Notes: a model not told the origin generated them from the letters alone. Positions 49,433 through 58,708 are shown, numbered from the stretch's first letter. The stretch: DNA of 64,000 nucleotides from JARRKC01 sp037388505 (GCA_037388505.1 JARRKC010000015.1:1-64000), one strand, 5' to 3'. Program-made: numbers and translations.

Positions 49433-50825
49433 ATTGCGTCTGGGGGCATCATTTCGTGATCCCAGCGGACATCTGTTTCGAGACGGAGATCGTCTGTTTC
49501 GACAGGTCAATGACTGTTTCCGGGATTCCTACGATCTCCTGATAGGTTCAGGGCTCTACCGGAAACTGAGTCAGGACGGTCGACTGATCCCCCATGAGGA
49601 GGTGGAGCATCCCGGAACACGTGTGGAGGGGGTCTACAGGATACTCGAGCCGGAGAAGTTGCCTTTCATCTCCTATCCCTACGAGTGGTGCTTCGGACAG
49701 TTGAAGGATGCCGCTCTGCTGACCCTTGAGATCCAGCAGGCTGCGTTGGCCCATGGGCTCACTCTGAGGGATGCCAGCGCCTTCAACGTTCAGTTTCGGG
49801 GTTCAGTTCCAGTCTTTATCGACACGCTGTCCTTCGGGCCCTACAACGAGGGTGAGCCCTGGGTTGCCTACCGCCAGTTCTGCCAGCATTTCCTGGCGCC
49901 GCTGGCCTTGGCGTCGCGGTGCGACGTCCGTCTGTGCGCCCTGTTGCAGCGACATCTCGACGGTGTCCCTTTGGACCTCGCCAGCCGTCTTCTGCCCGCT
50001 CGCACTCGTCTCAACCTCGGCTTTCTGACCCATCTTCACTTGCACGCCCGGTCCCAACGGCGGTGGGAAGGGAAGCAGATTGAGAAGCCTCGGCCGGTGA
50101 GCCGTCGCGGTTTGCTCGGGATCCTGAGTCACCTCGAGCGAACAGTCCAAAAGCTCCATTGGAAGCCTTCTTCGACGGTTTGGACCCGATACGACAACCA
50201 GACAAGCTACTCCCAGCAGGCAGCGCAGGAAAAGAGGGGGATCGTCTCCCGTTTCGTGGAGCGCGTTGAGCCACGAATGGTCTGGGACCTGGGAGCGAAC
50301 AGGGGTGATTTTGCGCGTCTGGCGGCTGCGCGGGGCGCTGTCGCCGTGGGTTTCGAGTCGGATCCGGCCGTAGTGGAAGCGACCTATCAGACTTCGAAGG
50401 AACGGGGAGACAACACTTTTCTGAGCCTGTGCATGGATCTTTCGAATCCCAGTCCGGCGCTGGGATGGATGCACCGTGAACGCGATTCCCTGACTCAGCG
50501 CGGACCGGCGGATCTGCTGCTGGCGCTGGCCCTCGTTCACCATCTGGCTATCGGAAACAACGTACCCTTGCCCCAGGTCGCGGAGATGCTCGCCGGCCTG
50601 GGTGAGAGTCTCGTGATCGAATTCGTCCCCAAGGAAGATCAACAGGTCCAGCGTATGCTGGCGTCACGCGAGGACATCTTCTCCGACTATTCGGTCGAAT
50701 GCTTCGAACAGGCTTTTCGTGCGTACTTTGACGTGCTGGAGAAGGAACGAATTCCCGACAGCGTGCGCACCGTGTACTTGATGAAGCGCAAGCAGGTGCC
50801 GATTCGGACTTCCGCGACGACTTGA
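49401..50825 (+). CDS. SAM-dependent methyltransferase-like protein
   Basis: A 474-aa protein. The N-terminal ~270 residues lack a known motif but contain FISYPYEWCFGQLKDAALL and RDASAFNVQF. The C-terminal part is a class I methyltransferase with motif I VWDLGANRGDFARLAA (about residue 293) and an acidic residue at the end of strand 2 (GFESDP). GTG start at 49401, overlapping the previous gene by 32 bases; a GTG two codons later is also possible. Gene order with the YVDPGTGS protein and the sulfatase-fold enzyme points to modification of a surface polymer. Confidence 0.8.
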   Translation: MRVSPLEKSTELRLGASFRDPSGHLFRDGDRLFRQVNDCFRDSYDLLIGSGLYRKLSQDGRLIPHEEVEHPGTRVEGVYRILEPEKLPFISYPYEWCFGQLKDAALLTLEIQQAALAHGLTLRDASAFNVQFRGSVPVFIDTLSFGPYNEGEPWVAYRQFCQHFLAPLALASRCDVRLCALLQRHLDGVPLDLASRLLPARTRLNLGFLTHLHLHARSQRRWEGKQIEKPRPVSRRGLLGILSHLERTVQKLHWKPSSTVWTRYDNQTSYSQQAAQEKRGIVSRFVERVEPRMVWDLGANRGDFARLAAARGAVAVGFESDPAVVEATYQTSKERGDNTFLSLCMDLSNPSPALGWMHRERDSLTQRGPADLLLALALVHHLAIGNNVPLPQVAEMLAGLGESLVIEFVPKEDQQVQRMLASREDIFSDYSVECFEQAFRAYFDVLEKERIPDSVRTVYLMKRKQVPIRTSATT

Positions 50826-50838
50826 GAGAACGAGGCAC

Positions 50839-52731
50839 ATGAGCAAAAAGGACCCGAACGCAGAACCCCGTTCCGACTGGATTGCCCTGGCCGCGATCAG
50901 CGTGCTGGTCGGTTTTGGCTATGTATTTCTCGAGTGGCTGTTCGTCGCGACCAAGCCTTCCTTCATGTCCTCTCTGCCTTGGGGCCAGAGACTGCATCTC
51001 CTCCTGGAAGCGGGTTTACCCTTCATGGTTTTCGCCCTCGTGCCCTGCCTGATTGCGGGGGCGCTGGCACACGCAGTCCGCGTGAGATGGGTTCGTCGCG
51101 GGTTGGTCATTCTGGCGGCGATGGTGCCCGGTCTGATGATTGCGGTACTGGCCACCCTCATGTTCGACAACTTCACGCTGACGGTCTTCGACTTTGGGAT
51201 CCGGGGCGCATCCGGGCATCGCAAATGGTTCTACGACTTTGTGTTCCTCGCCGTGTTCGCAGTGGCATCCGGATCGATCTGGAAGGCGGCCCGACGGCCG
51301 AGTCGATGGTCTAAGCCTCCGGCCAAGATCGCTGCTGCGTTGGTCTTTCTTGCGTCGGCCGGAGTCGTCACCCTCTCGATCCCGGGAAGAGAGGAATCTG
51401 CAACAGGCGTGACGGCGCCGGACAGGCGGGGCGCATGGCCGAACATCGTGATCTTGGGCAGCGACGGCCTGGCTGCGATGAATACGAGCCTCTACGGCTA
51501 CGAGCGTGAGACGACTCCCTTCCTGAAGGAACTCGCACAGGAGGCTCTCGTTTGTGACAATGCGTTCTCGAATGCTTCCCACACCGGAGCTTCGCTCGTC
51601 TCGATGCTTTCCGGGAAGCTGCCTACCGAAACTCGTGTGATCTATCCTCCCGACATCCTGCACGGCAAAAATGCTTACCAGCATCTTCCGGCGATCTTGA
51701 GACAGTTCGGCTACCACAGTATTCAGATCAGTATGAGGTTCTATGCCGACGTGTTCGATCTGAACATGCGTCACTCCTTCGACGAGGTCAATTCGCGCAG
51801 CCTCGAGGCGGGGACCTTGCCTCCCGTGTTTGTCTCTCTGTTCGGTCAGGACGTGTGCTTTTTCCTTGAAACGATGGCGGATCGGGTCGGGTCCAGAGTA
51901 TTGCACCTGACCGGAATCCGACCGATGGTCGACGTCTTTGCCGAGGTGGCTCAGGCCAAGTCGCCGGTGGCCCATCACGATTCCGAGAGGCTGAGCGAGT
52001 TGTTCGATTTCATCGATTCGGCCGGGGAGCCGTTCTTCGCTCAGGTGCATCTCATGAAAACCCACCCTGGAGGATTCCACCCCAGCCGAAGACATTTCTC
52101 GCACGAGGGCAGTGATCCGAAATCGGTAGACGCGTACGACGACTGCATCCTCGAGTTCGACGGGAGGGTGCGACAATTGGTGGACTTCCTTCGTTCCAGG
52201 GGTCTGTTCGAGCACACCATCCTCGTCATCTATTCGGATCATGGGCCCCGATTCGTCACCAATCTCCGCGTGCCTTTGCTCTTTCGTTTTCCCCGGGGAG
52301 AACATTCCGGGCACATCCACTCGAATGTGCAACTCACCGACGTGGCGCCGACCCTTCTGGACGAACTGGGCTTGGAGAAGCCGGGATGGATGTCCGGACA
52401 GTCGCTCCTGCGGGGAGAACCCGACAGGTTTCGGCCGATTTTCAGCGTATTGCGTGTTTTGGGATCCGCAGTGAAGAAGCAAGGACTCTGGCGGCTGGAG
52501 GGAGCGAGTCTGTCCCCGCCATTCTTCTCACTGGGGAGGGTGACCGTCGTCGTCTGCAATGAGTGGTACTCCCTCAATCTGGCACGGCGACTCGAGAGAG
52601 GCGGACTGATCGAACATCATTCCTCCCCCTGCAGCCCGGATGAACTGCCCAGTCCGCAAGAGGAACGATCGATGATTGTCGATCACCTGCGGTCCGTGGG
52701 TTACGACGTCAGTTCGCTTTCAGAACCTTGA
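50839..52731 (+). CDS. Membrane sulfatase-fold enzyme, likely phospho-group transferase
   Basis: A 630-aa protein with four N-terminal membrane helices (to about residue 175) and an extracytoplasmic alkaline-phosphatase-superfamily domain. Metal ligands: PNIVILGSDGLAAMN (Asp), and YSDHGPRF with His; HTGASLVSMLSGKLPTE sits where true sulfatases have CxPSR. A Thr or Ser there (HTGAS) instead of Cys rules out the formylglycine mechanism and resembles phosphoethanolamine or phosphoglycerol transferases of the EptA/LtaS type. It is 13 bp after the methyltransferase gene. Confidence 0.82.
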   Translation: MSKKDPNAEPRSDWIALAAISVLVGFGYVFLEWLFVATKPSFMSSLPWGQRLHLLLEAGLPFMVFALVPCLIAGALAHAVRVRWVRRGLVILAAMVPGLMIAVLATLMFDNFTLTVFDFGIRGASGHRKWFYDFVFLAVFAVASGSIWKAARRPSRWSKPPAKIAAALVFLASAGVVTLSIPGREESATGVTAPDRRGAWPNIVILGSDGLAAMNTSLYGYERETTPFLKELAQEALVCDNAFSNASHTGASLVSMLSGKLPTETRVIYPPDILHGKNAYQHLPAILRQFGYHSIQISMRFYADVFDLNMRHSFDEVNSRSLEAGTLPPVFVSLFGQDVCFFLETMADRVGSRVLHLTGIRPMVDVFAEVAQAKSPVAHHDSERLSELFDFIDSAGEPFFAQVHLMKTHPGGFHPSRRHFSHEGSDPKSVDAYDDCILEFDGRVRQLVDFLRSRGLFEHTILVIYSDHGPRFVTNLRVPLLFRFPRGEHSGHIHSNVQLTDVAPTLLDELGLEKPGWMSGQSLLRGEPDRFRPIFSVLRVLGSAVKKQGLWRLEGASLSPPFFSLGRVTVVVCNEWYSLNLARRLERGGLIEHHSSPCSPDELPSPQEERSMIVDHLRSVGYDVSSLSEP

Positions 52732-52768
52732 ACCTTGAACCCCTCTCAATCTGCGATATCTTGAGATA

Positions 52769-53578
52769 GTGCCCAACTACGTCATCGGGGATGTCCACGG
52801 CTGTTTTGCGACGTTTCAGGCGCTCCTCGAGAAGATCCGCTTCCAGCCGGAGACGGATCGGCTCTGGTTTGTCGGCGATCTGGTCAACAAGGGGCCGGAC
52901 TCCGTCTCAATGCTTCGGTGGACCTACGAACACAGAGATGTCGCACAGGTCGTGCTCGGCAACCACGATCTCCATCTTCTCCGGGTCTATCTTGGCCTGA
53001 GAGAAGCGAAGAGCAGTGATCGTCTCGACGAAGTCCTCACCGCAAGGGATGCACCGAAGCTGATCGACTGGTTGCAGCGCTGCCCGCTGGTCCTCGAGGT
53101 CGACGGCAGTCTGGTGGTCCACGCGGGAATCCTGCCTGTCTGGGGCATCGATCAGACCGTCTCGCTTGCCCGCAGAGTCCGAAAACGGTTGGGAACAAAG
53201 CCCAGACAGATTCTATCGATGAAGAACGGACGGCCTGAGCTCGACTGGATGTCGCCTCAACTGACCGGGGCTCTCCGCGTGTTCACTGCGGTCCGCTGCT
53301 GTGCCGGTCCCTCGATCCCGGACTTCGCCTACACCGGACCCCCTGAGAAGGCGCCGACCACCCTCAAACCCTGGTTTTCTTTTCCGTCCATCAACGACGC
53401 AGGCCGGACCTTTCTCTTCGGGCACTGGGCCGGGCTCGGCCTTCGGATCGAACCCCACGCCGTCTGCCTCGACAGCGGCTGCATCTATGGCGGTCCACTG
53501 AGCGCCTGGCATATCGAAGATCGGCGGATCTTCCAGGTACCAAATCAGAACGAGAGCGTGCCGATGGGGGATGAGTAG
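52769..53578 (+). CDS. apaH: Symmetrical bis(5'-nucleosyl)-tetraphosphatase
   Basis: Hydrolyses Ap4A to two ADP in the cytosol; it also affects RNA caps. A 269-aa PPP-family phosphatase with GDVHG (residues ~7-11), FVGDLVNKGPDS, LGNHDLHLL, the His of VVHAGI and the GHWAG histidine. The start is GTG at 52769. It follows the sulfatase-fold gene by 37 bp. The family length is usual (about 270-280 aa). Confidence 0.93.
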   Translation: MPNYVIGDVHGCFATFQALLEKIRFQPETDRLWFVGDLVNKGPDSVSMLRWTYEHRDVAQVVLGNHDLHLLRVYLGLREAKSSDRLDEVLTARDAPKLIDWLQRCPLVLEVDGSLVVHAGILPVWGIDQTVSLARRVRKRLGTKPRQILSMKNGRPELDWMSPQLTGALRVFTAVRCCAGPSIPDFAYTGPPEKAPTTLKPWFSFPSINDAGRTFLFGHWAGLGLRIEPHAVCLDSGCIYGGPLSAWHIEDRRIFQVPNQNESVPMGDE

Positions 53579-53582
53579 GAAG

Positions 53583-53626
53583 CTCCGGTTCTCCCGTCCT
53601 CCGGTTCTCCCGTTCTCCCCTTCTCA
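53583..53626. repeat. CCGGTTCTCCCG simple repeat abutting the ATP-grasp stop
   Basis: Consists of CCGGTTCTCCCGTCCTCC, CCGGTTCTCCCG and TTCTCCCC units and ends at the TGA of the ATP-grasp gene (53624-53626 on the minus strand). It fills the 45-bp gap between the convergent apaH and ATP-grasp genes. Confidence 0.75.
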
Positions 53627-54745
53627 GCGGCGGATGACCCCATGAAACCGATAGAAGTCGCGCACGCGGGGGTCGGTCAGGATCGGACGGTGGATCTGAT
53701 GGACGTGCAGCCCCGGGCCGCCGTTGATTTCAACGACGGTGAAGGCCTCGTCCGTAATCGCGACATCCCAAGCCAGGCAGGGAGCGAAGGCGAGGGCCCG
53801 CGCACCTTCGAGAATGGATCGAACCGTGTCCGGCCAATGAGGAACTTGCGTTCCTACAATCGGCGCTCCGGACTCGGGATGAGAGTCGAACCACCGGAGA
53901 CGTTGATGCTCGTCCAAAGTGGCGGCCCGGCTGAGTACTCCCGTGGCCATATCCACTTCCGCGCTGAGACCCCCGTCCCCGCCCCTGAAGTTGTCGGCGG
54001 GATAGGATCGCGAGTTTCCGATCCGCTGTGCCACGGCGGCGATGAACGGGATCCCCGCCGAGTAGTCCCAGACCGTCAGAAATCGGATGGTATTGGTCGT
54101 CGAGGGAAACAGGTTGCGGGCATACTCACCCTGTTCGATGAATTCCGTGACAATGGCCGTTCCGAGGCGTCGCAGGAGTAGGCTGAGATCATCGTCCGGG
54201 ATGGTGACGCCATTGACGCTCAGGGATCCTGCGTCGCAGGAGAGGAAGAGCAGGCCTACACCCTTCCAGCCCTTGGCCGGCTTGATCACGATCCGTCGAG
54301 CATGTTTGAGAACGCCCCGCACGCCCCGGACGAGATCGGATTCGATGCGTCCATCCGTGGGCCGGAATCCGGTCCGGCCCAAGCTGCCGAAGTAGCGGGG
54401 ACAGGGTATGCCGGCAGCTTTCATCAGAAGCGGAAAGACCAACTTGTTGTTGACGATATGATCGAAAGAACCGTTGATGCGAGTTGCTCCAACCCACTGC
54501 TCGAAAGTCGAAAGATACTCGTGGGAGGGACGCTCGTTCAAACGATAGACCAGAAGGTCTCTCGTGGTAAAACCGGCATGCCGCAGACGGAACGTGATTC
54601 CCGGAGATATCGAGAACGAGGATTTCATCTGGACCAGAATGAACGTGAGCAGGCGCGAGACAACCCTCAAGCGAGCGGTCACCCAGTCGAAATCATCGAT
54701 TCGAGGCGGCATCACACCGTAGCGCCGAAAGACGGACTCATTCAT
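53624..54745 (-). CDS. ATP-grasp protein, sugar-transfer-associated type
   Basis: A 373-aa enzyme of the ATP-grasp superfamily that would form an amide bond through an acyl phosphate. Visible: ARRIVIKPAKGWKGVGLLFL (lysine and glycine-rich ATP loop), TAIVTEFIEQGEYARNLFP, the SLGRTG segment and AFTVVEINGGPGLHVHQ (Mg-binding Glu and Asn). This matches the subgroup called sugar-transfer-associated ATP-grasp, found in exopolysaccharide loci. The ATG at 54743-54745 lies inside the stop region of the Mur-ligase gene (eight-base overlap), so the two are coupled. Confidence 0.83.
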   Translation of the reverse strand: MNESVFRRYGVMPPRIDDFDWVTARLRVVSRLLTFILVQMKSSFSISPGITFRLRHAGFTTRDLLVYRLNERPSHEYLSTFEQWVGATRINGSFDHIVNNKLVFPLLMKAAGIPCPRYFGSLGRTGFRPTDGRIESDLVRGVRGVLKHARRIVIKPAKGWKGVGLLFLSCDAGSLSVNGVTIPDDDLSLLLRRLGTAIVTEFIEQGEYARNLFPSTTNTIRFLTVWDYSAGIPFIAAVAQRIGNSRSYPADNFRGGDGGLSAEVDMATGVLSRAATLDEHQRLRWFDSHPESGAPIVGTQVPHWPDTVRSILEGARALAFAPCLAWDVAITDEAFTVVEINGGPGLHVHQIHRPILTDPRVRDFYRFHGVIRR

Positions 54746-56144
54746 CCAGCTCAATCCTCTCTGCGCTCGATGGAGTTCTCGTTTTCGATCCGATGGCTCC
54801 GGAGAGCCCGGGCGGGCCGGATGAGCGTCCCGTTCCCGCCGGTGACGAGAGCAGTGTTTGCGCGGGCTTCAATTTCGCACGCTCCGCGCTCGAGACGCCC
54901 AACTTCCAGCACGTATCACACTGGATAGTCTTGCGGCAGTGGGCAGTCCAGCATGCGACCGCACCGACCTGGGCGAATGTCAGTCGCTCCAGGTGCTGTG
55001 ACGTCCAGCCCTTGACCAGCACGACGTCGCCGGGACGCAGCTCCCCGGCCAGGAATGAGGCCGCCTCCTCAGGAAGAGTGCAGCAGAAGACCGAGGACTC
55101 CGGCAGTCCACCCTGAAGGGCCCCATAGCGGGAATGGTGGCCGCTTTCACCAACGAACAGTGCGAATTCGCACACCTCTGCAGCCCTTTGGCCGAGTCTC
55201 CGAAGGCGCCTCATTGTCTTGTCGTTGGTGTCCGACACGTCGCCGAAAACCGCGATCCTCCGACCCGCCCGCGCCTGTTCCAGGACCTTCAGAGCCGCGT
55301 CATACGACCGGGGCGATGCATTGTATTCGTCGCGAATCACTACCGCACCGCCGGGAAGCAGGACCGGCTCCATCTTTCCACGGCTGGGGGGCACGTTCTG
55401 AAGTACTTCGGCGGAGCGACGCAGATCAATCCCGCAGTGTCGCGCCGCCAGCATCGCCGCCAGAACGGAAGGGACCCAGTGAGTTCCGACCATCCGGGTT
55501 CGAACCTCGGCGCTCGTATCGCCATCAATCGCCAGAAACGAGAGCCGATCAGGCCAGCGGCTCGAGATCGAGGAGGCGCGTAGCTGGAGGCCGGATCCCG
55601 TGCCGAATTTCTCCACTCGGAAGCGGGGATCGACCGGGAAGGCATTCAGTCGGGCGTCGTCCCCGTTGAGGATCACCAAGCCGCCGGGCTTGAGGCCTTG
55701 CAGAATCTGCATCTTCTCATGGGCAATCTCATCCAGGGAGGCATAGTTTCGGATGTGAGTCGGAGCAGCGCCCAGGACGATCGCGACATCCGGACGGACC
55801 TGCGACGAGGCCGGGGCCAGGGTCCCCGGCTCACGCGTGGCCACTTCCAGCACTGCGAAGCGATGCCAGGGCCGAACCCGTAGAAGGTTCAACGACAGAA
55901 GGCGTCTCGCGTTTTGAGTGCCCACCGTACGGAAGGTCGAATAGTGGTCTCCCAGAATGGCGGCGAGGCAATCCTTGGCGGTGGTCTTTCCGAGGCTTCC
56001 GGTTATGGCAATGAAGGTGGTTCCACGGAGCAGCCGGCGCCACGCATAGGCGGCCCAGTAGAGCACCGGGCCAAGAAGGCCCAGCAGGCGGGCGAAGAAG
56101 ACCTGGCGAAACCAGAAGTGCCAACGCTCGAATCGGAACGGCAT
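54738..56144 (-). CDS. Membrane-anchored MurF-like ligase with Cys-rich tail
   Basis: A 468-aa Mur-ligase-family enzyme. A hydrophobic N-terminus (LLGLLGPVLYWAAYAWRRLL) replaces the UDP-sugar-binding domain of true MurF. The P-loop is ITGSLGKTTAKD; then EVATREPGT, APTHIRNYASL, and the substrate-domain segments RDEYNASPRSYDAA, VFGDVSDTND and VLVKGWTSQHLERL, which parallel MurF. After the Mur domain comes a CxxxxHC...CxxC cluster (ACWTAHCRKTIQCDTCWKLG), possibly a zinc site, then a polar tail. It is coupled to an ATP-grasp ligase, so it may form amide bonds on a polymer or lipid. It is not the cell's ordinary MurF in my view. Confidence 0.82.
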   Translation of the reverse strand: MPFRFERWHFWFRQVFFARLLGLLGPVLYWAAYAWRRLLRGTTFIAITGSLGKTTAKDCLAAILGDHYSTFRTVGTQNARRLLSLNLLRVRPWHRFAVLEVATREPGTLAPASSQVRPDVAIVLGAAPTHIRNYASLDEIAHEKMQILQGLKPGGLVILNGDDARLNAFPVDPRFRVEKFGTGSGLQLRASSISSRWPDRLSFLAIDGDTSAEVRTRMVGTHWVPSVLAAMLAARHCGIDLRRSAEVLQNVPPSRGKMEPVLLPGGAVVIRDEYNASPRSYDAALKVLEQARAGRRIAVFGDVSDTNDKTMRRLRRLGQRAAEVCEFALFVGESGHHSRYGALQGGLPESSVFCCTLPEEAASFLAGELRPGDVVLVKGWTSQHLERLTFAQVGAVACWTAHCRKTIQCDTCWKLGVSSAERAKLKPAQTLLSSPAGTGRSSGPPGLSGAIGSKTRTPSSAERIELDE

Positions 56145-56214
56145 GCAGCGGGTAGATTAGCACGCAGCGCCGAAGTTGATAGAATCATTGCGAGCCCAGA
56201 GGATCGGAGCCGCA

Positions 56215-56676
56215 ATGAAGGATCGCAGAATCCCCATTTTGATCGTTTCGTGGTTGTTTACGCTGCCTCTTCCTGGCGCCCAGCTCAGCCCTCAACTCGA
56301 GTCCGAGGCGAAGGAAATCGAGACAATGCTGATTGCACCCTGCTGCTGGACGCAGCCCGTCTCCGAGCACTATTCTGCGGCAGCCGACCAGATTCGTACC
56401 GAGGTTCGCCAGATGCTGGCATCGGGAATGACGCGGGATCAGATTCTTCAGAAATACGTCGCTGAATATGGTCAGCGCATTCTTTCCAAGCCGCCGGCGC
56501 GGGGTTTCAATTCCCTGGTCTACTTCCTCCCGGTACTCTTTCTGATCGCAGGGGCCGGTGTCGCCGTACTGGTCGTGCGACGCCTAAGACCAGCGTCAGC
56601 CCCAACCGAACCGCCGGCCGCTCAGCAACCCGGCTCCAAATACTCCTCTCAACTGGACAAAGAGATGTGGGGCTGA
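56215..56676 (+). CDS. CcmH-like protein with vicinal cysteine pair
   Basis: A 153-aa protein with an N-terminal signal (IPILIVSWLFTLPLPGA), a CcmH/CycL-type helical domain and a C-terminal membrane helix (YFLPVLFLIAGAGVAVLVV). CcmH normally has LRCxxCQ; here the site is LIAPCCWTQPVSEHYS, with two adjacent Cys. The rest (IRTEVRQMLASGMTRDQILQKYVAEYGQRILS, the LxxGxTxxEI...YG pattern) is typical. It may handle thiol transfer to apocytochrome c or a variant. The ATG at 56215 is 70 bp beyond the divergent Mur-ligase gene. Confidence 0.8.
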   Translation: MKDRRIPILIVSWLFTLPLPGAQLSPQLESEAKEIETMLIAPCCWTQPVSEHYSAAADQIRTEVRQMLASGMTRDQILQKYVAEYGQRILSKPPARGFNSLVYFLPVLFLIAGAGVAVLVVRRLRPASAPTEPPAAQQPGSKYSSQLDKEMWG

Positions 56677-56769
56677 GCGCCTGGGCGGGCCGTCCTGTCC
56701 CCTCTTGAAGCTTCCCTCTTTTCGACGACCGTCAATGCAAGAGACTGTTTCTGTCGATATAAGCTTCGA

Positions 56770-57219
56770 ATGAGGATTCTGATCTTCAAGGGCCGCATAG
56801 GTCTGTCGGTTTCGCTGACCGGATTGTTCCTGTTCGCGGCCGTCTTTTCGGCGTTCGTGCTGACAGATGGACTGGGCTCTGAAATCACACCCGCGCAAGC
56901 GGAGCGGCGGATTCTTCTCTACTATCGGACGCAGATCTCCCACCGGCACCAGGCGGAGCTCCAGGCCCGAGGGCTCAGAATTCCGGGTCCGGATCTGGCT
57001 CGACGCTGGGGAGCTGAACTGAGACAGGTCCGCTCGTTTCGATTCTCCAACACGGAAGTGAAACGTCCTTGGATTGACTTGTTGAGCGACCTCCCCAACC
57101 ACCTCGTGCGAACCCGTCTTCTCGACACCACCGGTCGCGAGAGGCTCTGCTGCTTCTGGATAAGCGCTTATCGATTCGATCGCGAATTGCCCACCTGGTC
57201 CTGGTACCTACTTCTCTGA
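56770..57219 (+). CDS. Hypothetical protein with N-terminal membrane helix
   Basis: A 149-aa protein: one helix (IGLSVSLTGLFLFAAVFSAFVL), then a basic, helix-rich region of about 115 residues (AERRILLYYRTQISHRHQAELQARG) and a Trp-rich tail (PTWSWYLLL). I recognise no domain. Codon composition agrees with its neighbours. It lies between the CcmH-like gene and the metal-efflux operon. Confidence 0.6.
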   Translation: MRILIFKGRIGLSVSLTGLFLFAAVFSAFVLTDGLGSEITPAQAERRILLYYRTQISHRHQAELQARGLRIPGPDLARRWGAELRQVRSFRFSNTEVKRPWIDLLSDLPNHLVRTRLLDTTGRERLCCFWISAYRFDRELPTWSWYLLL

Positions 57220-57370
57220 TTGCCGCCGTCCTGGGTGTCGCTGCTCGAGGGTCTTCTCCAAGGAAGGACGGCAGCACCAGGACACCGGACCGAGAATCTT
57301 CGGTTGCTTCCGCCGAGGGGGGCCTTTAATCTAGGAGAGGGGGCGCGTCGCGCGGGCCCGGGTTTCTCGC

Positions 57371-58708
57371 GTGGCACAGAGACGGCAGGAGCAAGCTTCC
57401 GTGGAGAGAGTGCCGAGGCTGCAGTGGTGGGTGGTTCCTGTTTCTTGTCTGCTGGGTTTCTTGCCGACTCCGGTCAGCGGGCAGGAGATTCCCGGCGAGC
57501 TCGACCTCGTGGCCGCGGTGCGACTGGCCCTCGATCATCATCCTGCCCTGAAGGTGAGTGACGCCGCTGTTGCGGGCGCCGAAGGGCTCATCGAGCAGGG
57601 ACGGCTACGACCGAATCCTCTCTTTACCGTTCAGACCGAGAACTGGCGGTTTGGCGGAGATCCATCCTTTCACGTCGGCTCGGATCTGGATCTGTTCGCC
57701 TACGTCGCGCAACCGTTCGAACTGGGTGGGAAAAGGGAGCGGAGAGTCGAGCTTGCGGAGCAGGAGAAGACCGTCGCCGAGCTCCGGCGCCGGCAGCTCG
57801 AATGGCAGATTCGCCAGCAGGTTCGTCGCTCATTCTGGCAGGCTTTCCTCGCTCAACGTGAATTCGAGCTCCTCGAGGAGAATGCAAGGCTGTTCGAGCA
57901 AGTCACCAACTACCACGAAATCCGGGTGCGCGAAGGAGCTATGGCAGAAGCCGATCTGATCCGCGTGCGACTGGAAGAAGAACGCCTGCAGCTCACGAGC
58001 GAAGAGGCTGCGGTTCGCGCCGAAAGGTCCAGAACGGATCTGATCCGAGCCATGGGGGGAGGCCTCCATAGCCTTGACTTCAGGCTCATCGGAGAACCGA
58101 CGACTTCGTTGCCCAGCCGGGGGATCGGAGTATCGGAGTTGCTGGAGCAGGTTCTGCAAGCCAGACCGGACCTGCAGTCGATGGCGGCGGACGTGGAGCG
58201 AGCACGGCGCCGGGTGCGCCTGGCGGAGGCTCGGTCGCGCCCGGACTGGGAGGTGATTTTCGGCTACAAGCGAACTGAGGGGTTCAACACGGTGCTGGGA
58301 GGAGTCAGCATCCCGCTGCCGATCTCTGACCGCAATCAGGGCAACATTCGATTCAATCAATCGGAGGTCGATCGGGCGGAGGCTCTTTTGCGGGAGCGTC
58401 AGCGTCAGGCCCAGACCGAGGTTGCAGGGGCCGTCGCCGCGTTGGGACGGCGAGCTTCCATGCTGCGTCGAATCGAGGAAGGGATGCTGGAGAGAGCCGA
58501 AGAATCCTGGCAAATCTCGCTGGCTGCATACCGGGAAGGGGCAACCGACCTCCTGCGACTGCTCGACGCGCAACGATCGAGGAACGAGGTGCGCCTCTTG
58601 AGGATCCGCACACGGCTGGAACTGCAGGTGAGTCTCGTGGATCTGGAGGAGGCTGTCGGTGTGGAGAACCTGCCTATCGGATTGGAGACTGTCGGTGTTC
58701 AACCTTGA
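57371..58708 (+). CDS. Outer-membrane efflux channel, TolC/CzcC type
   Basis: A 445-aa outer-membrane factor that would form the exit duct for the pump below. A signal peptide (WWVVPVSCLLGFLPTPVSG) is followed by two long helical repeats, with the CzcC-like segments NPLFTVQTENWRFGG, LFAYVAQPFELGGKRE and VSIPLPISDRNQGN. The start is GTG at 57371 or the GTG at 57401. It is first in the operon and overlaps the adaptor gene by 14 bases. Confidence 0.85.
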   Translation: MAQRRQEQASVERVPRLQWWVVPVSCLLGFLPTPVSGQEIPGELDLVAAVRLALDHHPALKVSDAAVAGAEGLIEQGRLRPNPLFTVQTENWRFGGDPSFHVGSDLDLFAYVAQPFELGGKRERRVELAEQEKTVAELRRRQLEWQIRQQVRRSFWQAFLAQREFELLEENARLFEQVTNYHEIRVREGAMAEADLIRVRLEEERLQLTSEEAAVRAERSRTDLIRAMGGGLHSLDFRLIGEPTTSLPSRGIGVSELLEQVLQARPDLQSMAADVERARRRVRLAEARSRPDWEVIFGYKRTEGFNTVLGGVSIPLPISDRNQGNIRFNQSEVDRAEALLRERQRQAQTEVAGAVAALGRRASMLRRIEEGMLERAEESWQISLAAYREGATDLLRLLDAQRSRNEVRLLRIRTRLELQVSLVDLEEAVGVENLPIGLETVGVQP

